64,000 bases of DNA from Butyricicoccus faecihominis (GCF_024462775.1 NZ_JANGCE010000004.1:62001-126000); one strand, 5' to 3'; numbered from the stretch's first letter, positions 16,406 to 23,999 are shown. Numbers and translations are program-made. Notes: generated from the sequence alone by a model not told the origin.

Positions 16406-18097
16406 ATGGCTGAGGAAAGAAAATATAAAGGTATATACCAAAGTGAAAATGGAACTTGGTATTATAGAATAAAGAAAGTTCATTCAAAGGGTGAAAAGCC
16501 TAAATACTATGAAAAGGGTGGTTTTGTTACTCAGGGAGAAGCATTTCAAGCAAGACAAACAAGACTACAAATAGAAACTGTTGGTATAGACACTTGGACT
16601 GGTGATAAAATCAGTTATGAAAAATCAGATTTTACGGGTATGACTTTTGAGGACTATTTTATGGAATTCCTTAAAAGTGTTAAATCAGCAGAAAAGTATC
16701 AATCTCTTTATGATGCCCAGTTAAAAATATGGACTGAAAGAGATATTACTACTATAACAGATGGAGAAGTAGAGATACTTTTACTTAGGCTTTCCTTAAT
16801 GGGGAAAAAGCAAAGTTACATTACTTCTTTTAGAAATATGCTAAAGAGATTTTTTAAATTTGCAAGGCATTTAAATTCTGGTGTTAGGCCTGTTGCACAG
16901 TTCATTTCTAAAGAGCCTTACAAACTGAGAGTTCTAAGTTTGTTTTCTGGAATTGGTGCTCCAGAACAGGCATTGAAAGAACTTAAAGAGGAAATTGGAC
17001 TTGACTATAAACTGGTAGGCTACTGTGAATGGGATGACAAAGCATCTTATGCCTATAGCCTACTTCATAATGTAGACTTGTCCTGTGACTATTGTGATGT
17101 TGAAAACCTTGACTTTGAGAGTTGCAAGCAATGTGTACCAGATTTTGATTTATTGATTTTTGGTTCACCCTGTCAAGATTTCAGTTCTCAAGGTAAGAGG
17201 AAAGGATTTTTTGACCCTGAGCATAAAAGGGAATGTTTAGAATTAAGGGCAAAACATGAAGCTAAGAAAAAAGGGATTAAATACAAAAAGGGTCAGATAA
17301 CAGAGGAAATAAAGATACCTGAACTATATGATTTTGCGGATTTGTACTATGATAGAGTTGACGCTGAAATACTTTCCAGAAGTGGCCTGATATACAGAGC
17401 AGTACAGATTATCCTGTGGAAGAATCCAAAATTTGTTGTGGTAGAAAATGTATCATCCCTTATGGGAGAGAAATTTAAGGAAGGCTTTGACTCAATTATC
17501 ACAATTATTCAGAGTGCAGGTTATAATGTCTATTACCACAAATTCAATAGTCTTGAATTTAATGTGCCACAAAACAGAAGTCGGCTCTTCATGGTATTTG
17601 TCAGGGATGATCTCAAACTTAGCTACATATTCCCTGAGCCTTTAATATCAATTCGAGAAGCAAAAAGTGGTATAACCCAAACAAATAGTGATAAATGCGA
17701 AAAAGCCATAGACTGGTTTTTCAAAGAAGTAGCAGACGAATACTACTTTTCTGCTAATGATGCAGAAAAACTGGAAGAAGAAATTAAAGAAAGGAAAAGT
17801 TATATTCCAAATCTAAGGGAAAACTACATTTCTTGCATTACTACCACAATAGGACAGGGTGACACTCGTATTAGAAGAACTATTGTTAAAGACAATAAAG
17901 GATTTCGTAGATTGAGTAGTGAGGAACTTATGAAGTTTCAAGGCTTTCCTCCTGAATATGGTACACTGTTAAGGAATAATGGCTACACGGAAGAAGAAGT
18001 AGGCAGCCTTGTAGGTAACTCCATCACAGTACCAGTTATAAAAGCAATTTTGAAAAGCATAGTGGACTGTATAACAGACCCTATCCCCTTCTATTAA
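16406..18097 (+). CDS. Chimera: tyrosine-integrase DNA-binding domains fused to C5-cytosine DNA methyltransferase
   Basis: A 563-residue protein. Residues 1-55 resemble the AP2-like arm-binding domain of Tn916-type integrases (ENGTWYYRIKKV, KGGFVTQGEAFQA, matching GSTYSYRINVK, KSGFKTIAEAKAA in this element's integrase). Residues 75-160 resemble the integrase core-binding domain (TFEDYFMEFLKSV, NMLKRFFKFARHLN). The recombinase catalytic domain is absent. From about residue 173 a complete 5-methylcytosine methyltransferase begins: motif I LFSGIGAPEQ, motif IV GSPCQDFSSQG with catalytic Cys near 256, motif VI VVENVSS near 347, motif VIII QNRSRLF near 389, motifs IX/X RRLSSEELMKFQGFP and GNSITVPV. 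I infer methylation of DNA near integrase-like sites, perhaps the element's ends. No restriction enzyme lies beside it. Confidence 0.85.
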   Translation: MAEERKYKGIYQSENGTWYYRIKKVHSKGEKPKYYEKGGFVTQGEAFQARQTRLQIETVGIDTWTGDKISYEKSDFTGMTFEDYFMEFLKSVKSAEKYQSLYDAQLKIWTERDITTITDGEVEILLLRLSLMGKKQSYITSFRNMLKRFFKFARHLNSGVRPVAQFISKEPYKLRVLSLFSGIGAPEQALKELKEEIGLDYKLVGYCEWDDKASYAYSLLHNVDLSCDYCDVENLDFESCKQCVPDFDLLIFGSPCQDFSSQGKRKGFFDPEHKRECLELRAKHEAKKKGIKYKKGQITEEIKIPELYDFADLYYDRVDAEILSRSGLIYRAVQIILWKNPKFVVVENVSSLMGEKFKEGFDSIITIIQSAGYNVYYHKFNSLEFNVPQNRSRLFMVFVRDDLKLSYIFPEPLISIREAKSGITQTNSDKCEKAIDWFFKEVADEYYFSANDAEKLEEEIKERKSYIPNLRENYISCITTTIGQGDTRIRRTIVKDNKGFRRLSSEELMKFQGFPPEYGTLLRNNGYTEEEVGSLVGNSITVPVIKAILKSIVDCITDPIPFY

Positions 18098-18100
18098 GAA

Positions 18101-18116
18101 CACTTTTTGTTCTTTT
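18101..18116 (-). repeat. Dispersed GAACAAAARGTG motif, copy 4
   Basis: Minus-strand AAAAGAACAAAAAGTG directly after the methyltransferase stop, inverted relative to the copy before its start. Confidence 0.55.
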
Positions 18117-18118
18117 AC

Positions 18119-18154
18119 AGAGGTAGCCCCGCCGTGATCGGCGGGGCTACCTCT
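18119..18154 (+). terminator. Methyltransferase terminator
   Basis: A perfect 16-bp stem (AGAGGTAGCCCCGCCG and complement) with loop TGAT. It is nearly the reverse complement of the hairpin before the gene, so the two bracket the methyltransferase as inverted repeats. Confidence 0.75.
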
Positions 18155-18276
18155 ATATGTGCTACCCTCTCCCTGATCTGGAGGGGATTTTCTTATACTG
18201 GCTTCTATTATAAAATCTGTTCCAGTTTTTATAAAATAGAGATGGTCTTTTATAATTTATGTTTTAAGACTTGCAA

Positions 18277-18298
18277 GCACACACTTTTTGTTCTTTTT
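18277..18298 (-). repeat. Dispersed GAACAAAARGTG motif, copy 5
   Basis: An exact 22-nt inverted copy of 12061-12082. It lies just past the terminator of the small minus-strand gene. Confidence 0.6.
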
Positions 18299-18307
18299 AT
18301 AAAAATA

Positions 18308-18351
18308 ATAGATAGAGGGGGGCAACACGAATGTTGCCCCCCTCTATCTAT
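18308..18351 (-). terminator. Strong terminator of the small minus-strand gene
   Basis: A perfect 20-bp stem with a four-base loop (18328-18331), followed on the minus strand by TTATTTTTAT. A run of six G pairs with six C in the stem. Confidence 0.85.
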
Positions 18352-18352
18352 C

Positions 18353-18577
18353 TTAAAGAGTGATACCCAGCTTTTTAGCCACTTCTTCAAGGTCGAGACC
18401 CTTTTCCTCTGCCTTTTCCAAAAGCAACTTTGCTTGAGCTGCCTTGCTCACTTTTGGACTAAGGATGTCCTCTTTTTTCTGTTTCAGGTTTACAATACAT
18501 CTTTCATGGTATTCGATTTTGTCATCAATCTCTTTTACGATGTCCTCTTTTGTTCTTCTCGATTTCTTCTCTGCCAT
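18353..18577 (-). CDS. Small charged coiled-coil protein of unknown function
   Basis: A 74-residue lysine/glutamate-rich protein starting at MAEKKSRRTKED, with AAGGAG 8 nt upstream. The centre (VKEIDDKIEYHERCIVNLKQKKEDIL) is predicted coiled coil, and the end (LDLEEVAKKLGITL) is a short helix. I do not recognise a family. It is transcribed alone, opposite to its neighbours, and has its own strong terminator. A small DNA- or protein-binding accessory factor of the element is possible. Confidence 0.65.
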   Translation of the reverse strand: MAEKKSRRTKEDIVKEIDDKIEYHERCIVNLKQKKEDILSPKVSKAAQAKLLLEKAEEKGLDLEEVAKKLGITL

Positions 18578-18802
18578 GTTAAACACTCCTTATAATATAG
18601 AATGGGAACTTCATTTGATAATGAGACAATACCATGACCAAAAACTAAAGTCAAGAAATATTTTTATATTTCTTCATTTTATTCGTTGACTTCTAAATGT
18701 GTTTGCGTTAATGTAAATTCACAAACAAAAAACAAATAAAAAACTTATTGAAAATATAAAAACAAAACTACGTTACAGTTTCGTTACGAGTAATTAAATT
18801 GC

Positions 18803-18831
18803 TTGACGAACTTTTGATAGTGCGTTATTAT
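18803..18831 (+). promoter_or_regulatory. Promoter upstream of the tRNA-like RNA
   Basis: TTGACG (18803-18808), 17 nt, TATTAT (18826-18831), about 100 nt before tRNA-like RNA 1. It could drive the whole small-gene group. The rest of 18578-18930 is AT-rich with no gene seen. Confidence 0.55.
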
Positions 18832-18930
18832 TCAGACACAAGAAAAATAAGAAAAGTTTTTTAACATAAAAGAAGTTCTTTGGACAGACAAAGTAAAAAG
18901 TACACAATAAAAATTATTATAAAGTGAAAA

Positions 18931-18993
18931 GCAAAGACAGATGGTTGGATTGTAGTTTTACTACAAGGTGTGGGTTCGAGTCCCACCTTTGCA
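18931..18993 (+). ncRNA. D-armless tRNA-like RNA 1
   Basis: GCAAAG (18931-18936) pairs with CTTTGC (18987-18992). A T-arm GTGGG-TTCGAGT-CCCAC lies at 18970-18986. An anticodon-like stem TTGTAG/CTACAA (18950-18966) would give a 7-nt loop GTTTTAC with U33 and a UUU (Lys) triplet. Only 13 nt (18937-18949) fill the space of the D-arm, so no D-stem can form. No CCA is encoded. At 63 nt it is shorter than any standard tRNA. It lies in the leader of the 142-residue protein gene and is followed by hairpin ACCTCTT-TGAT-AAGAGGT. It may be a processing signal or regulatory mimic. Confidence 0.65.
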
Positions 18994-19047
18994 ATCACCT
19001 CTTTGATAAGAGGTAGAAAAAATTAAATTTTAAAAGGAGATTTAAAA

Positions 19048-19476
19048 ATGAAGAAAAGTATTATTTTAGTTATGAGTGGTCATGTAGCAACAAAAAAGTA
19101 TGGTTATACAGGAAATGCAAAACTTGTAAATATGAGTTTTGACATTGATTTGGATGCTCTTTCTCCTGCTGCAAGAGTGATTGCTAAAAACATCTGCACT
19201 ACTGAGAGGAGAGACGATTTGTCTAAAATTTGGTTAGAGGGTGAATCATTTAAAGAATTGGCAATTAAAGAGGGTAAAATGGAAGAGTACAAGATGTACG
19301 AAAAGGCTTATAAAAATCTTGAAAAGCCCATTGTAAGAGTTTGGGATTTTGACCTTCTCAGGGGCTATGAGAGTCCTGAAGAATACTTAAATAATCAAGT
19401 GAAAGAAATGAAGAGGTGCGGATGGCTGAAAATAAAACACAGCACCTTTAATGACAATATTGATTTCCCTCTTTAA
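19048..19476 (+). CDS. Unknown element protein (142 aa)
   Basis: A 142-residue soluble protein with no signal or membrane segment and a good AAAGGAG ribosome binding site. It begins MKKSIILVMSGHVATKKYGYTGNAK, has helical middle segments (FKELAIKEGKMEEYKMYEKAYKNL) and ends with a lysine-rich stretch. I do not recognise a family. It is sandwiched between the two tRNA-like RNAs and is probably in one transcription unit with the next two genes. Confidence 0.65.
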   Translation: MKKSIILVMSGHVATKKYGYTGNAKLVNMSFDIDLDALSPAARVIAKNICTTERRDDLSKIWLEGESFKELAIKEGKMEEYKMYEKAYKNLEKPIVRVWDFDLLRGYESPEEYLNNQVKEMKRCGWLKIKHSTFNDNIDFPL

Positions 19477-19495
19477 TCTGTTTTCCCCAGCAAAG

Positions 19496-19560
19496 CCAGA
19501 GCATGGAGTGATCTTGTAGCCAGCGACTACAAGGGAGGGGGTTCGATTCCCCCCTCTGGA
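19496..19560 (+). ncRNA. D-armless tRNA-like RNA 2
   Basis: CCAGAG (19496-19501) pairs with CTCTGG (19554-19559). The T-arm is GGGGG-TTCGATT-CCCCC (19537-19553). The anticodon-like stem CTTGTAG/CTACAAG (19513-19533) has a 7-nt loop CCAGCGA, where position 33 is C rather than U. Only 11 nt occupy the D-arm region. The stem TTGTAG/CTACAA is the same as in RNA 1, as is the GCAAAGNCAGA stretch at the 5' side. It precedes the 85-residue protein gene and is followed by palindrome CAGCCCTAGGGCTG. Confidence 0.65.
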
Positions 19561-19600
19561 CACAGCCCTAGGGCTGAAAATAAAAGGAGGATATATTTTG

Positions 19601-19858
19601 ATGATTCGTTTAGGTACTAAAAAAGTTGGTGAGGTTACTCATAGTAGAGTGGTGGATGGGGATTTGCAGACTGATAGATTTAGTGTAAAAATTCCTTTAT
19701 CTGTCCTATCAGATGAAGCAAAGGATTTATTGGATTATTGGTATGTAGAAGAATTTGATTACGCTTATTTAGATAGGGAAAGTGGCTTGTTGGTTCTTGT
19801 TGCTACACATGAGGGTGTTCTACCTGATGGGTATGAGCCTGAAAGTTTAGAGGATTAA
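19601..19858 (+). CDS. Unknown element protein (85 aa)
   Basis: An 85-residue acidic protein (MIRLGTKKVGEVTHSRVVDGDLQTD, then many Asp/Glu, ending PESLED). AAAGGAGG lies 10 nt before the ATG; a TTG one codon earlier is also possible. The overall negative charge and small size are reminiscent of DNA-mimic or inhibitor proteins, but nothing identifies it. It lies directly behind tRNA-like RNA 2. Confidence 0.6.
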   Translation: MIRLGTKKVGEVTHSRVVDGDLQTDRFSVKIPLSVLSDEAKDLLDYWYVEEFDYAYLDRESGLLVLVATHEGVLPDGYEPESLED

Positions 19859-19875
19859 GAACAGAAAGTGGGGTT

Positions 19876-19910
19876 GTTGTGAAGAACATCGGAACGATGT
19901 TCTTCACAAC
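19876..19910 (+). promoter_or_regulatory. Perfect 16-bp leader hairpin
   Basis: GTTGTGAAGAACATCG pairs fully with CGATGTTCTTCACAAC around a GAA loop. It lies between two genes, 35 nt before the next start, with no T run directly behind it. It could be an mRNA processing or stability element. Confidence 0.6.
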
Positions 19911-19944
19911 AGACAAAGAAAAAATTAAAAGGAGAATGTTAGTT

Positions 19945-20496
19945 ATGGTTAAAAAAGTTGATGCAGCACTTCTATCCTTATTACTTGTTATGACTGAGCA
20001 AGTACAAGGAACAAAGGATATGTGGATAAAAAAGTGGGATTTGTATTTTCAGGTAATGGGTTTTTCAGAATTTGCAGCTATCACTGGTTACACAGTAACC
20101 CAGTTTAAAGAAGCATATAACATTTTCACTCAAAAGGTTCAATCTTATTATGATACCTTTAAATGTGAAAGAGGGGTTCAATACTCTACCCTGTATGCTG
20201 GTGTAAGCCTTTATGGTGGGCTTGGATTTAATTGGGGCATTCCCTCCAAAGTAGGAGATTTTGAGGAATTTTCTGATAGTATGAGCTGGCGCTACTCACA
20301 CATAAATGCTTTGCAGGGTGGCTATCTCCCCATGAATGATAAGAAAAAACTTGAATTTAAAACTGTCGAGGAAGTCATGAAGGGTCTTATTATCATGTAC
20401 TACGAGAATAGAGAATTTTTTGATAGGGGTACAGAGGGGTCAAGGTATGCCTTCTTTCCACAGGTAGACCTGAAGGCAGCACTTGAAAGTGTATAA
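19945..20496 (+). CDS. Unknown element protein (183 aa)
   Basis: A 183-residue soluble protein. The start at 19945 (MVKKVDAALLSLLLVMTEQ) is preferred because AAAGGAG lies 9-10 nt upstream; the ATG 12 nt earlier is too close to it. The sequence is aromatic-rich (WDLYFQVMGFSEFAAITGY, YYDTFKCERGVQYSTLYAGVSLYGGLGF). No family, signal peptide or catalytic motif is recognised. It is the last gene before the iteron region, so a replication or plasmid-type accessory role is possible. Confidence 0.6.
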   Translation: MVKKVDAALLSLLLVMTEQVQGTKDMWIKKWDLYFQVMGFSEFAAITGYTVTQFKEAYNIFTQKVQSYYDTFKCERGVQYSTLYAGVSLYGGLGFNWGIPSKVGDFEEFSDSMSWRYSHINALQGGYLPMNDKKKLEFKTVEEVMKGLIIMYYENREFFDRGTEGSRYAFFPQVDLKAALESV

Positions 20497-20510
20497 TCAA
20501 AACTGATGGT

Positions 20511-20541
20511 GGAGTAGATCGGCGTCACGCCGATCTACTCC
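20511..20541. terminator. Perfect hairpin after the small-gene group
   Basis: GGAGTAGATCGGCG and its complement form a 14-bp stem with loop TCA. There is no T run behind it, so it may mark the boundary of the origin region rather than terminate efficiently. Confidence 0.55.
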
Positions 20542-20590
20542 CCACAGAGGAAGATTGAGTTTCTAGGCTAAAACAGGATTTGGGAAGTTG

Positions 20591-21013
20591 TTGGGTAATT
20601 GTTTTTATAAAAGTCTGTTTTTCCTTGCCATTACTGAAATAAAAGACAATTACCCAAATTCAAAATTCCATCTCTCAAAATGTTGCTACCAGAAGCAGAA
20701 AGTGAGTTGGGGATTTGGGTAATTGCTTTTCAAAAAGTCTGTATTAATTTATACGTTATAAAATTTTAGGTCATTATCTATATATAATAATTTTTTTCAT
20801 GGGACTTTAGAAAAGTAATTACCCAACTTCCCAAATGCAGTTTAATGGTGTGGTGATAAGGAAAACACTTGGGAGGTTTTTGGATTTTGGGTAATTGGTA
20901 TTTTTTCTGTTGATATTAGTGAGTTTTGGAGATTCGGACAATGAAATTAGAAAAAAGGAAAAGTGTTGATATGGTAGCATATATTTTTTAGGTAAAATCA
21001 ATTTGGGTAATTG
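20591..21013. repeat. Six-copy iteron array, probable replication origin
   Basis: The 11-bp sequence TTGGGTAATTG (last base A once) occurs at 20591-20601, 20715-20725, 20887-20897 and 21003-21013 on the plus strand, and at 20647-20657 and 20816-20826 on the minus strand. Two copies are followed by similar TTTT...AAAAGTCTG sequences. The region is otherwise AT-rich and gene-free, and ends 56 nt before the primase-helicase gene. Iterons next to a replication gene are the usual layout of a theta origin. Confidence 0.72.
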
Positions 21014-21068
21014 CCTTTTAAGGCTGTCATAGCAACACTTAAATTAGAAATAGAAAGGTGTTGCTTTA

Positions 21069-23942
21069 ATGTTAAATTTAAAGATAGATTGTATTCCAGA
21101 GAGATTAAAAAAGAACAAAAAGTGGGTTGGTTTCACTCTATCAGATGAAGGAAAGAAAATTCCTATTGACCCAAAGCCAAATTCTTTTGGTGGGTATGCT
21201 AAAATAAATGGCCCTGACACATGGGGTAGCTTTGAGGATGCTATAAAGACTGTTGAAGTGGGATTATGTGTGGCTGTTGGCTACGCTCTCACCAAAGAGG
21301 ATGGTTTAATTTTTGTAGACTTGGACTGTCATACTGATGGGGTAGAAACAGAAGAAAAAGAGAAGTTGGAAAAGCTCTATAAAAGCCTTTGTAAAACAGT
21401 CAGTTATTTTGATACCTATATGGAGAAAAGCCTATCTGGTGAGGGTGTTCACCTGCTGGCAGAGGGTAGCCTAGCTGATGATCTGGCCAGAGGTAGTTCC
21501 CCTATATCTCCAATAGAAATTTATGATGATAAAAGATTTATAATAGTAACAGGCCACAGGCTAAATGATTTTGATATAGAAAGTAACGATAGAACAATTG
21601 GAGCAATTCAAAATCTACATAAAATTCATTTCCCCAAAGCTAATACAAATACTTCTCTTGAATTGGGAAAATCCAATATTCCCATTTCACCAGACCAGAA
21701 ATATTCAGATAAGGAAGTGTTAGAGGTAGCACTAAGAAACAAAGATTTTGAATTATTGTGGAATGACCATTGGGATAAGGTTATAGACAAAGAGGGCAAA
21801 CAAAAATATACACAACAACATTATTCAGATTTCGCATTGATTAGAAAATTGACTTTCTATACCTGTAATTGCCCTTCTCAGGTAGAGAGATTATATAAGG
21901 GTAGCCCAACATATCAGGCTTATGGGAAGAATGGCAAATGGCCTAAATTTGAAAGTGATATTAGAAAAGATATTCAAAAAGCAGGCACTACTTGTAGTGC
22001 AGTCTATTCCCCTCTGGTAAAGACTCTTGGTAGTGGTGAAACTGAGGTAGTCGATGGGGAGCCAACTCCTCCAGCAGAGTGGAAACCAAATTTTCAGGAG
22101 ATTTACAAACTCTTATCTGTTGAGGATGAAGAAAGCAAGCTATTCAAAAATTCTACTTTAATTACTATGTTAAAAGATTATATTGTTAAATTCTCTGGTA
22201 GGACAGATATAAGATATATCCCTTATCTTTTCAAAGAAGATAGAAATATAAATGGTTGCACCAATATAGTAAAACAAGCATTTCAAGAGAGTTTAAAATA
22301 TAGTTTTAAGTTTGGTGGTTACTACATTTGGGATGGTAAAAGATACGTCAACTATGGAGATAGTGAAGTTTTAATTCATCCCATAACAGAGGTTTTAGGG
22401 TTGGTGGAACACTCTGTTTTCCACTGGGTTATGACATATGTAGTAAACGCTGAAAACAAAGATTTTTTGGAAGAAAAATCTATTAGATTATTTGAAGAAA
22501 GTAAAAAGTATGTTACTTCAAAACTTGCTCAGGATGTTCTTAAAAAATATAAGGGTATGAATATTGGAAATGACATTACAGGCTATTACGATAGCCCATA
22601 TATCAATATGGAAAATGGAGTTTTGAATTTAGACACTAAGGAACTTTTACCCCATGACCCTATTTATAATCAAAGCAAAATTACAAATTGCAGTTTTGAC
22701 CCACTAGCCACTTGTCCAGAATTTGAAGCTATGATGGAAAGATTAGTTCCAGATCAGGCAGTCAGGAAAGAGCTACAAAAGGCTTTTGGGCTATGCTTGG
22801 CAAAGGAGCAGCTACCCGCAAAGAAGGTTTTAATGCTTTTGGTAGGCCCCAAAGATACAGGAAAGACTACTGCACTAAATGCAATTTTAGATGTGCTTGG
22901 GGAGTATGGGACTTCCATTGATAATGCTGTTTTAATGCAGAACACAAAAGACAAGAGTAGAGGGCCAGAAATGTATGATTTTCGTGAAACTCTAATGATA
23001 ACAACATCTGAGTCAAACGAGAATGATAAATTAGATACTGGTAGAGTTAAGGCATTGACTGGTGAAACAATGCAGAGTGTCAGAAATAACTATTCCACTA
23101 AGATGGATAAATTCAGAATGATAGGGTTGATTTTTATTGATAGTAACTTCAAACCATACATACCACCACGAGATACAGCTACATGGGGTAGACTAAGATT
23201 ATTTCCTTTTGTATCTGTTATTAAAGATAAAGACCCTACCCTAAAAAGTAAGTTGGTAGCTGAAAAGTCAGGTATTTTTAATTGGGTGCTACATGGTTTG
23301 CAATTAGTATTAGAAGAAAAAGAAATATTTGAAACTCCATCTATGCTAGAGTATAAAGAACAGTATCAAAAGGAAATGGACACGACAGAACAATTTTTGA
23401 AAGATTGTGTTGAGAGTGTAGAAGATCAGTATATACGAATACCAACTACTGTACTCTTTACTACATATAAAAATTGGTGTAAGGATAATGGATTTAGGGA
23501 TAGTGTTAGAAACAGGTTTTATGAAGAAGTAAACAAGACTTTTGAAAAAAAGAAAAGTGGGATTGATTACTATATCAATATAAAATTCACAGACCTTGGC
23601 TACTTGTATAGTACAATGGGTGAAATATCATCACAGGACTTTGCAAAGAAAAAGAGAAAACTGTTGGAGGGTTCAAGACTGGATTTGCCCTATTCTGTTT
23701 TGAGAAGTGCAACATTTATTAAGGGGAAAGAGTGGTTTTATAAGGTGGACAAGGACACAGACAAAAGTTACTACCCTTATTATTGCTCATGGTGTGCTGC
23801 ACACATTTTAGCCCCACTGACACTAGAAGATTTTGTTGCAAAGGTAGACTTTATAAAAAGCAAGCTGGATAGTAAGACAGGCTTTGTCTCAAATGACCTG
23901 ATAGAGAGTGCAAAGGATATATGGAGCGATATCAAATATTAA
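21069..23942 (+). CDS. Primase-helicase replication protein
   Basis: A 957-residue protein. The N-terminal third resembles the primase-polymerase module of phage and plasmid replication proteins: an acidic strand FVDLDCHTDG near residue 82, SGEGVHLLAEG near 123, and IEIYDDKRFIIVTGH near 150. The C-terminal half is a D5-like superfamily 3 helicase with Walker A GPKDTGKTT near 593, an acidic ETLMITTSESNENDKLD segment and downstream LIFIDSNFKP. It likely primes and unwinds element DNA at the iterons just upstream. The ribosome binding site is GAAAGGTG. It has its own terminator, so replication is separately controlled. Confidence 0.85.
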   Translation: MLNLKIDCIPERLKKNKKWVGFTLSDEGKKIPIDPKPNSFGGYAKINGPDTWGSFEDAIKTVEVGLCVAVGYALTKEDGLIFVDLDCHTDGVETEEKEKLEKLYKSLCKTVSYFDTYMEKSLSGEGVHLLAEGSLADDLARGSSPISPIEIYDDKRFIIVTGHRLNDFDIESNDRTIGAIQNLHKIHFPKANTNTSLELGKSNIPISPDQKYSDKEVLEVALRNKDFELLWNDHWDKVIDKEGKQKYTQQHYSDFALIRKLTFYTCNCPSQVERLYKGSPTYQAYGKNGKWPKFESDIRKDIQKAGTTCSAVYSPLVKTLGSGETEVVDGEPTPPAEWKPNFQEIYKLLSVEDEESKLFKNSTLITMLKDYIVKFSGRTDIRYIPYLFKEDRNINGCTNIVKQAFQESLKYSFKFGGYYIWDGKRYVNYGDSEVLIHPITEVLGLVEHSVFHWVMTYVVNAENKDFLEEKSIRLFEESKKYVTSKLAQDVLKKYKGMNIGNDITGYYDSPYINMENGVLNLDTKELLPHDPIYNQSKITNCSFDPLATCPEFEAMMERLVPDQAVRKELQKAFGLCLAKEQLPAKKVLMLLVGPKDTGKTTALNAILDVLGEYGTSIDNAVLMQNTKDKSRGPEMYDFRETLMITTSESNENDKLDTGRVKALTGETMQSVRNNYSTKMDKFRMIGLIFIDSNFKPYIPPRDTATWGRLRLFPFVSVIKDKDPTLKSKLVAEKSGIFNWVLHGLQLVLEEKEIFETPSMLEYKEQYQKEMDTTEQFLKDCVESVEDQYIRIPTTVLFTTYKNWCKDNGFRDSVRNRFYEEVNKTFEKKKSGIDYYINIKFTDLGYLYSTMGEISSQDFAKKKRKLLEGSRLDLPYSVLRSATFIKGKEWFYKVDKDTDKSYYPYYCSWCAAHILAPLTLEDFVAKVDFIKSKLDSKTGFVSNDLIESAKDIWSDIKY

Positions 23943-23944
23943 AA

Positions 23945-23962
23945 TTGAATATACATATTCAA
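23945..23962. repeat. 18-bp palindrome, copy 3
   Basis: TTGAATATACATATTCAA is the reverse complement of copy 2 (16323-16340) and directly adjoins the primase terminator stem, just as copy 2 adjoins a terminator. Confidence 0.6.
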
Positions 23963-23999
23963 TAGAGGTGCGCCGTGTTCGGCGCACCTCTATTTTTTC
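23961..23999 (+). terminator. Terminator of the primase-helicase gene
   Basis: A perfect 15-bp stem (AATAGAGGTGCGCCG and complement), loop TGTT, followed by TTTTTT. Confidence 0.88.

Noticed and set aside
16406-18097. Restriction-modification system
   Set aside because: The methyltransferase is convincing but no nuclease or specificity gene adjoins; neighbours are a SprT-like protease and a small coiled-coil protein.
18107-18595. 162-codon plus-strand frame after the methyltransferase
   Set aside because: It runs through two terminator stems and opposite the small minus-strand gene, and starts without a ribosome binding site.
18931-18993. Ordinary tRNA-Lys(UUU)
   Set aside because: The T-arm, acceptor and a UUU loop are there, but there is no D-arm and the acceptor is only 6 bp, so a standard translating tRNA is unlikely.
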